Assembly (NCBI RefSeq): GCF_001905005.1
Contig: NZ_LWKZ01000012.1
Span: 1,107,061-1,171,060, forward strand
DNA length: 64,000 nt
Origin: Streptomyces sp. CB02923
Lineage (GTDB): Bacteria > Actinomycetota > Actinomycetes > Streptomycetales > Streptomycetaceae
Direction of reading: 5' to 3'
Shown here: one piece after another, positions 7,065 through 15,642 of the stretch
How positions within the stretch are numbered: the stretch's first letter is position 1
Layout: every line of letters starts with the position of its first letter
The notes under the pieces: generated by a model
Databases searched by the model: none
The model's input: only the letters and a program-made list of their open reading frames with translations
Told to the model about the DNA's origin: nothing
Program-made: the position numbers and the translations under genes

Positions 7065-8791
7065 GCATCCTCAACGAACCTCAGGGTGCCGCCGCCGCAA
7101 CGGCTCCGGCAGCACCACCCGCCCGTAAGAAGTCTCCCGGCTCCGTCGTGGTGAGCTGGCTGACGACCACTGACCACAAGACCATCGGCACGCTGTACCT
7201 GGTCACTTCGTTCGCGTTCTTCTGCATCGGCGGCCTGATGGCGCTGCTGATGCGCGCCGAGCTCGCTCGCCCCGGCACGCAGATCATGTCGAACGAGCAG
7301 TTCAACCAGGCGTTCACGATGCACGGCACGATCATGCTGCTGATGTTCGCGACGCCGCTGTTCTCCGGCTTCGCGAACTGGATCATGCCGCTGCAGATCG
7401 GCGCGCCCGACGTGGCGTTCCCGCGGCTGAACATGTTCGCGTACTGGCTGTACCTCTTCGGCTCGCTGATCGCGGTGGCCGGCTTCCTCACCCCGCAGGG
7501 TGCGGCGGACTTCGGCTGGTTCGCCTACTCGCCGCTGTCGGACGCGGTCCGCTCGCCGGGCGTCGGCGCCGACATGTGGATCATGGGCCTGGCCTTCTCC
7601 GGCTTCGGTACGATCCTCGGCTCGGTCAACTTCATCACCACGATCATCTGCATGCGGGCCCCCGGCATGACGATGTTCCGGATGCCGATCTTCACCTGGA
7701 ACGTCCTGCTGACCGGTGTGCTGGTCCTGCTGGCCTTCCCGGTCCTGGCCGCCGCGCTGTTCGCCCTGGAGGCGGACCGTAAATTCGGGGCACATGTATT
7801 CGATGCGGCCAATGGCGGCGCATTGCTGTGGCAGCACCTCTTCTGGTTCTTCGGACACCCAGAGGTGTACATCATCGCGCTGCCGTTCTTCGGCATCATT
7901 TCCGAGGTCATTCCGGTCTTCTCCCGGAAGCCGATGTTCGGTTACATCGGTCTGATCGCGGCGACGATTTCGATCGCGGGCCTTTCGGTCACCGTGTGGG
8001 CGCACCACATGTACGTGACGGGCGGGGTACTCCTACCGTTCTTCTCGTTCATGACATTCCTCATCGCGGTACCGACCGGTGTGAAGTTCTTCAACTGGCT
8101 CGGCACGATGTGGAAGGGCTCACTGTCCTTCGAGACACCGATGCTGTGGGCGGTCGGCTTCCTGATCACCTTCACCTTCGGCGGTCTGACCGGCGTCATC
8201 CTGGCGTCGCCGCCGATGGACTTCCACGTCTCGGACTCGTACTTCGTCGTGGCGCACTTCCACTACGTCATCTTCGGCACGGTCGTCTTCGCGATGTTCG
8301 CCGGCTTCCACTTCTGGTGGCCGAAGTTCACCGGCAAGATGCTGGACGAGCGACTCGGCAAGATCACGTTCTGGACGCTGTTCGTCGGCTTCCACGGCAC
8401 CTTCCTCGTCCAGCACTGGCTGGGCGCCGAGGGCATGCCGCGGCGCTACGCGGACTACCTGAACGCGGACGGCTTCACCACGCTGAACACGATCTCGACG
8501 ATCGCCTCGTTCCTGCTCGGCCTGTCGATGCTGCCGTTCATGTACAACGTCTGGAAGACGGCCAAGTACGGCAAGAAGGTCGAGGTCGACGACCCGTGGG
8601 GCTACGGCCGCTCGCTGGAGTGGGCGACCTCCTGCCCGCCGCCGCGGCACAACTTCCTCACGCTGCCGCGCATCCGCAGCGAATCCCCGGCGTTCGATCT
8701 GCACCACCCGGAGATCGCGGCGCTGGAGGCCCTTGAGAACGAGGGCCAGAAGGACACCGCGCTCGCCGGTGGCAAGGAGGTCGGCAAGTGA
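7061..8791 (+). CDS. ctaD: Cytochrome c oxidase subunit I (aa3 type)
   Basis: Catalytic subunit that reduces oxygen to water and pumps protons. It has 576 residues and twelve or so transmembrane helices. Haem and CuB ligands are in place: a haem a His in FTMHGTIM, the CuB His and cross-linked Tyr in FGHPEVYI, the CuB His pair in WAHHMY, and the haem a3/a His pair in AHFHYVIFG. GTG 7061 overlaps the ctaC stop by four bases, and ctaF overlaps the 3' end in the same way. Codons in about 7780-8050 use A/T third positions more than the rest of the gene, an oddity without functional change in the motifs. Confidence 0.97.
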   Translation: MSILNEPQGAAAATAPAAPPARKKSPGSVVVSWLTTTDHKTIGTLYLVTSFAFFCIGGLMALLMRAELARPGTQIMSNEQFNQAFTMHGTIMLLMFATPLFSGFANWIMPLQIGAPDVAFPRLNMFAYWLYLFGSLIAVAGFLTPQGAADFGWFAYSPLSDAVRSPGVGADMWIMGLAFSGFGTILGSVNFITTIICMRAPGMTMFRMPIFTWNVLLTGVLVLLAFPVLAAALFALEADRKFGAHVFDAANGGALLWQHLFWFFGHPEVYIIALPFFGIISEVIPVFSRKPMFGYIGLIAATISIAGLSVTVWAHHMYVTGGVLLPFFSFMTFLIAVPTGVKFFNWLGTMWKGSLSFETPMLWAVGFLITFTFGGLTGVILASPPMDFHVSDSYFVVAHFHYVIFGTVVFAMFAGFHFWWPKFTGKMLDERLGKITFWTLFVGFHGTFLVQHWLGAEGMPRRYADYLNADGFTTLNTISTIASFLLGLSMLPFMYNVWKTAKYGKKVEVDDPWGYGRSLEWATSCPPPRHNFLTLPRIRSESPAFDLHHPEIAALEALENEGQKDTALAGGKEVGK

Positions 8792-9186
8792 AGATCCAGG
8801 GCAAGATGTTCATCTGGCTCTCCGTCTTCGTCCTCGCCATGGCGATCGTCTATGGCGTCTGGTCGAAGGAGCCGGCGGGCACCACCGCGCTGTTCCTCGC
8901 CTTCGGCCTGTGCATCATGATCGGCTACTACCTGGCCTTCACGGCTCGCCGGGTGGACGCCGGAGCGCAGGACAACGACGAGGCCGAGGTCTCCGACGAC
9001 GCCGGTGAGCTGGGCTTCTTCAGCCCGCACAGCTGGCAGCCGCTGTCCCTCGGCGTCGGTGGCGCGCTCGCCTTCCTGGGCGTCGTCTTCGGCTGGTGGC
9101 TGCTCTTCTTCTCGGCCCCGGTCATCCTGATCGGCCTGTTCGGCTGGGTCTTCGAGTACTACCGCGGCGAGAACCGCACGCAGTAA
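8788..9186 (+). CDS. ctaF: Cytochrome c oxidase subunit IV (actinobacterial CtaF)
   Basis: Small integral membrane subunit of the actinobacterial aa3 oxidase, 132 residues. It has about four hydrophobic segments, two near the N-terminus and two after residue 80, and an acidic loop between them (NDEAEVSDD). GTG 8788 overlaps the ctaD stop by four bases, so it is the last gene of the coupled ctaC-D-F unit. It is followed by a strong terminator. In M. tuberculosis the equivalent is, from memory, Rv2199c. Confidence 0.93.
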   Translation: MKIQGKMFIWLSVFVLAMAIVYGVWSKEPAGTTALFLAFGLCIMIGYYLAFTARRVDAGAQDNDEAEVSDDAGELGFFSPHSWQPLSLGVGGALAFLGVVFGWWLLFFSAPVILIGLFGWVFEYYRGENRTQ

Positions 9187-9203
9187 CGCGGTCCCCGTAC
9201 GAC

Positions 9204-9248
9204 CGGGCGGGCCCGGACACCTCCCCAGGTGTCCGGGCCCGCCCGTTT
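9204..9248 (+). terminator. Intrinsic terminator of the ctaCDF operon
   Basis: Perfect 19-bp stem (9204-9222 with 9227-9245), loop CCCC, then TTT. It separates ctaF from the L,D-transpeptidase gene. Confidence 0.92.
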
Positions 9249-9296
9249 GCAGTCCTCCAGCGAGCCGCGGCCGGGGGATTTTCATACTTTGGGGTC

Positions 9297-10571
9297 ATGA
9301 CCCACAGACCACGACACCGGACGGCGCTCGGCTGCGCCTTCCTGCTGGCGCCCCTGGCGGCAGGCGCCACCGCCTGCGGCGGTTCGTCGTCGGACCCGCT
9401 CTCGGCAGCGCCGTACGACGCCGCCGGGCAGATCACGGCCAACGCGCCCGACGGCGGCGCGAAGGCGGACCCGGAGCAGCCGCTGGAGGTCTCCACCACC
9501 GGTGACGAGGCCCGGATCACGGATGTGACCGCCACCGACGCCTCCGGCCGCTACATCCGGGGCGAGCTGGCCGCCGACGGCAGGCAGTGGCGCACCACCG
9601 TCCCGCTGGCCTCCGGCACGCGCTACACCGTGCGGGTGAGCACCGAGGACGAGGACGGCGAGCCGGGCCGCAAGGTCCTCCAGATCGACACCAAGGACAC
9701 CGGCGACCGGCTGAACGTCACCTTCGGGCCCGAGAACGGCACGTACGGGGTCGGGCAGCCCGTCACGGCGGCGCTCAGCAAGCCCGTCAAGGACCCCAAG
9801 GCACGCGCGATCGTGGAAGGCGCCCTCAAGGTCCGCTCCACCCCGCGCGTCGAGGGCGCCTGGCACTGGGTCGACAGCAAGTCGCTGCACTTCCGCCCGC
9901 GTGAGTACTGGCCCACCCACGCCGACATCGAGGTGCGCAGCAACCTGGAGGGCCTGAAGGTCACCGGCGGGCTGTACGGAGGCCCCGCCAAGCCCGTGAA
10001 GCTGCGCACGGGGGACCGGGTGGAGGCCGTCACGGACGCCGCGGCGCACACCATGACGGTCACCCGCAACGGTGCGGAGATCAACACGATCCCCGTCACC
10101 ACCGGCAAGCCCGGCTACTCCACCCGCAACGGCACCAAGGTCGTCCTGGGCAAGGAGGGCTTCGTCCGGATGCGCGGCGACACCATCGGCATCCCGTCGG
10201 GCAGTTCGGACTCCTACGACCTGCCGGTCTACTGGGCCACCCGGGTGACCTGGAGCGGCGAATACGTGCACGCGGCGCCCTGGTCCGTGGGGTCGCAGGG
10301 CGCCGACAACGTCAGCCACGGCTGTACCGGCATGTCCACCGGCAACGCCAAATGGTTCTTCGACACCGTGCGGGTCGGCGACCTCGTCACGGTCGTCAAC
10401 AGCGGCGGCGAGACGATGACGCCCTTCGACAACGGCTTCGGCGACTGGAACATGCCGTGGAAGAAGTGGCGCGCGGGCAGCGCGCTGGACAAGAACAAGC
10501 CCAGCACCACAGGCGAGCAGGACCAGCGGCCGGGACCCGAGAATGCCGCCCGGCTGCGCCCGCAGGCCTGA
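9297..10571 (+). CDS. L,D-transpeptidase (Ig-like domains plus YkuD catalytic domain), likely lipoprotein
   Basis: Peptidoglycan cross-linking enzyme that forms 3-3 bonds outside the cytoplasmic membrane. The 424-residue product starts with a positively charged signal peptide and a lipobox-like cysteine at C27 (ATACGG). Two Ig-like modules follow (about 40-250), then a YkuD domain (about 250-385) with the catalytic SHGC motif, C343. This is the layout of mycobacterial LdtMt2-type enzymes. Start ATG 9297 begins directly before the signal sequence. It lies after the ctaF terminator, so it is probably transcribed independently, although it sits inside the oxidase gene cluster. The C-terminal tail is Lys/Pro/Gln-rich. 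Confidence 0.9.
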   Translation: MTHRPRHRTALGCAFLLAPLAAGATACGGSSSDPLSAAPYDAAGQITANAPDGGAKADPEQPLEVSTTGDEARITDVTATDASGRYIRGELAADGRQWRTTVPLASGTRYTVRVSTEDEDGEPGRKVLQIDTKDTGDRLNVTFGPENGTYGVGQPVTAALSKPVKDPKARAIVEGALKVRSTPRVEGAWHWVDSKSLHFRPREYWPTHADIEVRSNLEGLKVTGGLYGGPAKPVKLRTGDRVEAVTDAAAHTMTVTRNGAEINTIPVTTGKPGYSTRNGTKVVLGKEGFVRMRGDTIGIPSGSSDSYDLPVYWATRVTWSGEYVHAAPWSVGSQGADNVSHGCTGMSTGNAKWFFDTVRVGDLVTVVNSGGETMTPFDNGFGDWNMPWKKWRAGSALDKNKPSTTGEQDQRPGPENAARLRPQA

Positions 10572-10590
10572 GAGCCCCTCAGGAGGCCGC

Positions 10591-10992
10591 TCAGGCCCCC
10601 GCGGGCAGCCTGCGGCGCAGCAGTCCGGCCAGGGAGTCCGTGAAGGCCACCGGGTCCACAGGGAGCGTCACAGCGGCGTCGGCGCGGCTCCACGTCGCCA
10701 GCCAGGCGTCCTGCGGGCGGCCGATGAGCAGCAGCACCGGCGGGCAGTGGAAGATCTCGTCCTTGATCTGCCGGCACACGCCCATGCCGCCCGCGGGCGC
10801 CGTCTCGCCGTCCAGGACGCACACGTCGATGCCGCCCTGCTCCAGGGCCTCCAGGACGGCGGGGAGGGTCGCGCACTCCAGGATCTCCACCGGCGGCACG
10901 TCGGCGGCAGGCCGGCGGCCCGTCGCGAGCCGTACCTGCTCGCGGGTGTCGGTGTTGTCGCTGTAGACCAGCACCGTGGCAGTCGCCTGCAT
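10591..10992 (-). CDS. Single-domain receiver-like protein, atypical
   Basis: The 133-residue protein has a CheY-like fold and no output domain. The phosphoacceptor-type Asp is present in VCVLDGE. The acidic pocket is reduced (YSDN). The conserved Lys that normally precedes Pro near the last strand is replaced (VTLPVDP), so normal phosphotransfer is doubtful. Start ATG 10992 is preceded by GGAGG at ideal spacing. It is divergent from ctaE and sits between oxidase subunit genes. A role in regulating respiration is guesswork from position only. Confidence 0.75.
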   Translation of the reverse strand: MQATATVLVYSDNTDTREQVRLATGRRPAADVPPVEILECATLPAVLEALEQGGIDVCVLDGETAPAGGMGVCRQIKDEIFHCPPVLLLIGRPQDAWLATWSRADAAVTLPVDPVAFTDSLAGLLRRRLPAGA

Positions 10993-11279
10993 CGTTCCTC
11001 CACACATCTCGGCGGTACGGCTTCGGGCGGGGCCCCGCCCGCTCACCGCCGGGAGGTGCCTCCAGCGCGGATGCTACTGCTCGTACGGCGGCGCGCAGGA
11101 GGGTTCGACGGGATCCAAGATCTCGCCGACGCCCCGTCAGGACTGGTCGGAGCGGGGCGGTGGGGCCGTACGGCGGGTGCCGGGTCCTCCCTTCGGGCGA
11201 CTGCTTCAGTGGGCCGTACGAGCAGGGCATACGCCCTTGACACACCGAACGGCACCCCCCGGAGTGAGGGCGGGATAAG

Positions 11280-11300
11280 CGACCGACATAATGTCGGTCG
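11280..11300. promoter_or_regulatory. 21-bp perfect palindrome over the ctaE start codon
   Basis: Arms of 10 bp (CGACCGACAT / ATGTCGGTCG) flank a single central A, and the ctaE ATG lies within the right arm. As DNA it resembles a dimeric repressor site. As RNA it would occlude the start only if a loop can form, and the 1-base centre forces opening of several pairs. No Shine-Dalgarno is seen nearby. A TTGACA hexamer lies at 11237-11242. Confidence 0.5.
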
Positions 11301-11911
11301 TGGCGACAGCAACGACAGTAGAAACCGGGCACGCGCACCCGTCGGTCAATCGGCCGAACCTCACCAGCGTCGGAACCATCATCTGGCTGAGTTCCGAGCT
11401 GATGTTCTTCGCGGCCCTCTTCGCGATGTACTTCACCCTCCGATCGGTGACCGGGACCGAGTATTGGAAGGAATCCGCCGATGCGCTGAATCTTCCGTTC
11501 TCCGCGACCAACACGACCATCCTGGTGCTCAGCTCTCTGACCTGCCAGCTCGGTGTGTTCGCCGCCGAGCGCGGCGATGTCAAGAAGCTCCGGACCTGGT
11601 TCGTGATCACCTTCATCATGGGTGCGATCTTCATCGGCGGTCAGGTCTTCGAGTACACCGATCTGGTCAAGGAAGAGGGCCTCTCGCTCTCGTCCGGCCC
11701 GTACGGATCGGTGTTCTACCTGACCACCGGCTTCCACGGACTGCACGTGACGGGCGGACTCATCGCCTTCCTGCTGGTCCTGGGCAGGACGTACGCGGCC
11801 AAGAGGTTCACCCACGAACAGGCCACCGCGGCCATCGTCGTGTCCTACTACTGGCACTTCGTCGATGTCGTCTGGATCGGCCTCTTCGCCACGATCTACC
11901 TGATCCGCTGA
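11291..11911 (+). CDS. ctaE: Cytochrome c oxidase subunit III
   Basis: Core membrane subunit of the aa3 oxidase, 206 residues with five predicted helices, as usual for actinobacterial CtaE. Family motifs are visible: WLSSELMFFAALFAMYF, the FHGLHVTGG region near helix 4 and YYWHFVDVVW at the C-terminus. Start ATG 11291 lies in a palindrome. GTG 11300, three codons on, is an alternative. It is followed by 79 bases and then qcrC, which gives the classical actinobacterial ctaE-qcrCAB unit. This reflects the bcc-aa3 supercomplex the products form. Confidence 0.95.
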   Translation: MSVVATATTVETGHAHPSVNRPNLTSVGTIIWLSSELMFFAALFAMYFTLRSVTGTEYWKESADALNLPFSATNTTILVLSSLTCQLGVFAAERGDVKKLRTWFVITFIMGAIFIGGQVFEYTDLVKEEGLSLSSGPYGSVFYLTTGFHGLHVTGGLIAFLLVLGRTYAAKRFTHEQATAAIVVSYYWHFVDVVWIGLFATIYLIR

Positions 11912-11990
11912 CCGGTCCCGCACCGGAACCGCGCTTCAGACAGACATAGCCAAAGCATCGACGCAGAAGATCCTGACACCGGGGTAATCC

Positions 11991-12800
11991 GTGAAAAAGC
12001 TCTCCGCACGACGGCGCCATCCGCTGGCGGCGCTCGTCGTCCTACTCTTCGCGCTGGCGGTCACTGGGGGGCTGTACGCCGCGTTCGCGCCTGCGGACAA
12101 GGCTCAGGCCGATGACACCGCCCAGTCTCTTGCCATCAAGGAGGGCAAGAAGCTCTTCGCCGTCGGCTGCGCAAGCTGCCACGGCACCGGCGGTCAGGGC
12201 ACCTCCGACGGCCCGAGCCTGGTCGGCGTGGGCGCCGCCGCCGTCGACTTCCAGGTCGGCACCGGCCGGATGCCGGCGCAGCAGCCCGGCGCCCAGGTGC
12301 CGCGGAAGAAGAACATCTACAGCCAGGCCGAGATCGACCAGCTCGCGGCGTACGTCGCGTCGCTGGGTGCCGGTCCCAACGTGCCGGGCAAGGACCAGTA
12401 CGGCTCGGACGGCGCCGACATCGGCAAGGGCGGCGAGCTGTTCCGTACGAACTGCGCGCAGTGCCACAACTTCACCGGTAAGGGCGGCGCCCTGACCAAC
12501 GGCAAGTTCGCACCGTCGCTCGAAGGCGTGGACCCGAAGCACATCTACGAGGCCATGGAAACCGGCCCGCAGAACATGCCTTCCTTCGGTGACGGCTCGC
12601 TGTCCCCGCAGAACAAGAAGGACATCGTGTCCTACCTCGGCGCCGTCAACAGCGACGACACCCCCAGCCCCGGTGGCCTGGGCCTGGGCGGTCTCGGACC
12701 GGTCAGTGAGGGCCTCTTCGGTTGGATCGCCGGCCTGGGCGCGCTGATCGCGGTCGCCATCTGGGTCGCAGCCCGGACTACGAAGGCCAAGAAGTCATGA
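11991..12800 (+). CDS. qcrC: Cytochrome bcc complex dihaem cytochrome c subunit
   Basis: Membrane-bound dihaem cytochrome c that replaces soluble cytochrome c in actinobacteria and passes electrons from the Rieske centre to CuA. It has 269 residues, an N-terminal signal-anchor (about 10-32), two CxxCH haem sites (C60-C63-H64 and C155-C158-H159) and a C-terminal transmembrane helix (about 240-260). Start GTG 11991 follows a GGGG-containing leader. The stop overlaps qcrA by four bases (ATGA). Confidence 0.96.
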   Translation: MKKLSARRRHPLAALVVLLFALAVTGGLYAAFAPADKAQADDTAQSLAIKEGKKLFAVGCASCHGTGGQGTSDGPSLVGVGAAAVDFQVGTGRMPAQQPGAQVPRKKNIYSQAEIDQLAAYVASLGAGPNVPGKDQYGSDGADIGKGGELFRTNCAQCHNFTGKGGALTNGKFAPSLEGVDPKHIYEAMETGPQNMPSFGDGSLSPQNKKDIVSYLGAVNSDDTPSPGGLGLGGLGPVSEGLFGWIAGLGALIAVAIWVAARTTKAKKS

Positions 12801-13861
12801 GTGAGACTGGACGACACGAAGACGTGCCAGAAAAGAACCTCCCCGGTGAGCGGGACACGGCTCACGGCGGCGCGGTCGAGACGGCGGACAACCCCTTCGC
12901 CGACCCGGGACTGCCGCCCCACGAGCACCGCATCCAGGACATCGACGAGCGGGCCGCCAAGCGCTCCGAGCGCGCGGTCGCCTTCCTCTTCGCCCTGTCG
13001 ATGCTCGCGACGGTCGGCTTCATCGCCGCGTACGTGATCTTCCCGGTCGACGAGATCACCTACATCTGGCCGTTCGGCCACGTCAGCGCGCTGAACTTCT
13101 GGCTCGGCCTGACGCTCGGTGTGGCGCTCTTCTGCATCGGCGCCGGCGCGGTCCACTGGGCCCGCACGCTGATGTCGGACGAGGAGGTCGCCGACGACCG
13201 GCACCCGATCGAGGCGGCCCCCGAGGTCAAGGCCAAGGTCATGGAGGACTTCCGCGCAGGCGCGAAGGAATCCGCGATCGGCCGCCGCAAGCTGGTCCGC
13301 AACACCATGTTCGGCGCGCTGGCCCTGGTGCCGCTCTCCGGTGTGGTGCTGCTGCGCGACCTCGGTCCGCTGCCGGAGACCAAGCTCCGCAAGACCGGCT
13401 GGAAGAAGGGCATCCGCCTGGTCAACCAGTCGACCAACCTCCCGCTGCGTCCCGAGGACATCGCGGTCGGCTCGCTGACCTTCGCCAAGCCCGAGGGCCT
13501 GGAGGAGGACGACCACGAGTTCAACCAGAAGATCGCCAAGGACGCCCTGATGATCGTGCGGATCCAGCCGCAGAACATCAAGGACAAGCAGGAACTGGAC
13601 TGGTCGCACGAGGGCATCGTCGCCTACTCGAAGATCTGCACCCACGTGGGTTGCCCGATCAGCCTGTACGAGCAGCAGACGCACCACGTGCTGTGCCCCT
13701 GCCACCAGTCGACCTTCGACCTGGCCGACGGCGGCCGTGTCATCTTCGGCCCCGCCGGACACGCCCTGCCGCAGCTGCACATCACGGTCAAGGACGGCTT
13801 CCTCGAAGCCGTCAGCGACTTCGCGGAGCCCGTCGGCCCGAGCTTCTGGGAGCGCGGATGA
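12797..13861 (+). CDS. qcrA: Rieske iron-sulfur subunit of the bcc complex
   Basis: The 354-residue actinobacterial-type Rieske protein carries the [2Fe-2S] cluster that oxidises menaquinol. The acidic N-terminal arm (about 1-55) is followed by three transmembrane helices instead of the usual one. Then comes the cluster domain with ligand motifs CTHVGC (C281, H283) and CPCH near residue 300. Start ATG 12797 overlaps the qcrC stop, and the stop overlaps qcrB, so the three subunits are translationally coupled. Confidence 0.96.
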   Translation: MSETGRHEDVPEKNLPGERDTAHGGAVETADNPFADPGLPPHEHRIQDIDERAAKRSERAVAFLFALSMLATVGFIAAYVIFPVDEITYIWPFGHVSALNFWLGLTLGVALFCIGAGAVHWARTLMSDEEVADDRHPIEAAPEVKAKVMEDFRAGAKESAIGRRKLVRNTMFGALALVPLSGVVLLRDLGPLPETKLRKTGWKKGIRLVNQSTNLPLRPEDIAVGSLTFAKPEGLEEDDHEFNQKIAKDALMIVRIQPQNIKDKQELDWSHEGIVAYSKICTHVGCPISLYEQQTHHVLCPCHQSTFDLADGGRVIFGPAGHALPQLHITVKDGFLEAVSDFAEPVGPSFWERG

Positions 13862-15495
13862 GTAACGAGACGAGCGCGACCACCACGCGCCGCGGCCCGG
13901 CGCCGCGGGGCGAGCGGATCGCCGACTGGGCGGACGGCCGGCTGGGTATCTACAGCCTCGCCAAGTCCAACATGCGCAAGATCTTCCCGGACCACTGGTC
14001 CTTCATGCTGGGCGAGATCTGCCTCTACAGCTTCATCATCATCATCCTGACCGGCGTCTACCTGACGCTGTTCTTCCACCCGAGCATGGCCGAGGTGACC
14101 TACCACGGCTCGTACGTGCCCATGCACGGGATCCGGATGACGCAGGCGTTCGAGTCGACGCTGGACATCAGCTTCGACGTGCGCGGCGGTCTGCTGATCC
14201 GGCAGATCCACCACTGGGCGGCCCTGGTCTTCCTGGGCGCCATGATGGTGCACATGATGCGGGTGTTCTTCACCGGCGCCTTCCGCAAGCCGCGCGAGGT
14301 CAACTGGCTGTTCGGCTTCCTGCTGCTGGTGCTGGGCATGTTCACCGGCTTCACCGGCTACTCGCTGCCGGACGACCTGCTCTCGGGCACCGGTGTCCGC
14401 TTCATCGAGGGTGTCATCCTGGCGATGCCGCTGGTCGGCTCGTACCTGCAGATGTTCATCTTCGGCGGGGAGTTCCCGGGGCACGACATCATCCCGCGGT
14501 TCTTCACGGTGCACGTCCTGCTGCTGCCCGGCATCATGCTGGGTCTGCTGGTGGCGCACCTGATCCTGGTCTTCTACCACAAGCACACGCAGTTCCCGGG
14601 TGCCGGCAAGACCAACAAGAACGTCGTCGGCATGCCGCTGCTGCCGGTCTACATGGCCAAGGCCGGAGGCTTCTTCTTCCTGGTCTTCGGCGTGATCTCG
14701 GTGATCGCCGCGGTCGCCAGCATCAACCCGGTGTGGGCCATCGGCCCGTACCGGCCCGACCAGGTGTCCACCGGCGCCCAGCCCGACTGGTACATGGGCT
14801 TCGCCGAGGGTCTGGTCCGTGTGATGCCCGGCTGGGAGTGGGACATCTGGGGCCACACCATCAACTTCGGTGTGCTGATCCCGATCCTCATCTTCCCGCT
14901 GGTGCTGGTGGCCATCGCGGTCTACCCGTTCGTCGAGTCCTGGGTCACCGGCGACAAGCGCGAGCACCACATCCTGGACCGCCCGCGCAACGCCCCGACC
15001 CGTACCGGCTTCGGTGTGGCCTGGCTGACCGCCTACTTCATCATGCTGATCGGCGGCGGCAACGACCTGTGGGCCACGCACTTCCACCTGTCGCTGAACT
15101 CGCTGACCTGGTTCGTCCGGATCGGCTTCTTCGTCGGGCCGGTGCTCGCCTTCATCGTCACCAAGCGGATCTGCCTGGGTCTGCAGCGCCGGGACCGCGA
15201 CAAGGTGCTGCACGGACGCGAGTCCGGCATCATCAAGCGGCTGCCGCACGGTGAGTTCATCGAGGTGCACGAGCCGCTCAACCAGGAGCAGCTGCACACG
15301 CTCACCCAGCACGAGCAGCCCAAGGTGTTCGAGATCGGCCCGGAGGTCGACGAGAACGGCGTCGAGCGGAAGGTCAAGCGGACGACCAAGCTCCGCGCCA
15401 AGCTCTCCAAGGGCTACTACGGCGAGGACAACGTCATCCCGAAGCCCACCGCCGAGGAGTACAAGGAGATCACCAGCGGCCACGGCCACCACTGA
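13858..15495 (+). CDS. qcrB: Cytochrome b subunit of the bcc complex
   Basis: Integral membrane quinol-oxidising subunit, 545 residues. Eight or so helices bind two b haems, and a hydrophilic C-terminal extension (about 440-545) is typical of actinobacteria. Haem-ligating His residues are visible in RQIHHWAAL and in FTVHVLLLPG. The Qo-site motif appears as PDWY, where many families have PEWY. ATG 13858 overlaps the qcrA stop. Homologues are the target of Q203/telacebec in mycobacteria. Confidence 0.96.
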   Translation: MSNETSATTTRRGPAPRGERIADWADGRLGIYSLAKSNMRKIFPDHWSFMLGEICLYSFIIIILTGVYLTLFFHPSMAEVTYHGSYVPMHGIRMTQAFESTLDISFDVRGGLLIRQIHHWAALVFLGAMMVHMMRVFFTGAFRKPREVNWLFGFLLLVLGMFTGFTGYSLPDDLLSGTGVRFIEGVILAMPLVGSYLQMFIFGGEFPGHDIIPRFFTVHVLLLPGIMLGLLVAHLILVFYHKHTQFPGAGKTNKNVVGMPLLPVYMAKAGGFFFLVFGVISVIAAVASINPVWAIGPYRPDQVSTGAQPDWYMGFAEGLVRVMPGWEWDIWGHTINFGVLIPILIFPLVLVAIAVYPFVESWVTGDKREHHILDRPRNAPTRTGFGVAWLTAYFIMLIGGGNDLWATHFHLSLNSLTWFVRIGFFVGPVLAFIVTKRICLGLQRRDRDKVLHGRESGIIKRLPHGEFIEVHEPLNQEQLHTLTQHEQPKVFEIGPEVDENGVERKVKRTTKLRAKLSKGYYGEDNVIPKPTAEEYKEITSGHGHH

Positions 15496-15546
15496 TCCCC
15501 GCCGTGTGACGCACGGCTGTACCACCGCGTAAGCAACGCCACCCAG

Positions 15547-15579
15547 AGGGCCCCGTCCGGACATCGGACGGGGCCCTTC
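15547..15579 (+). terminator. Intrinsic terminator of the ctaE-qcrCAB operon
   Basis: 13-bp perfect GC stem (15547-15559 with 15565-15577), loop GACAT, only two T residues afterwards. It lies 51 bases after qcrB and before trpD. Confidence 0.8.
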
Positions 15580-15642
15580 GGCGTGGCAGGGCGCCGGATA
15601 AGGTTTCGGCAGCAGCAGGACACGAATCCAGGAGTGTGGACC

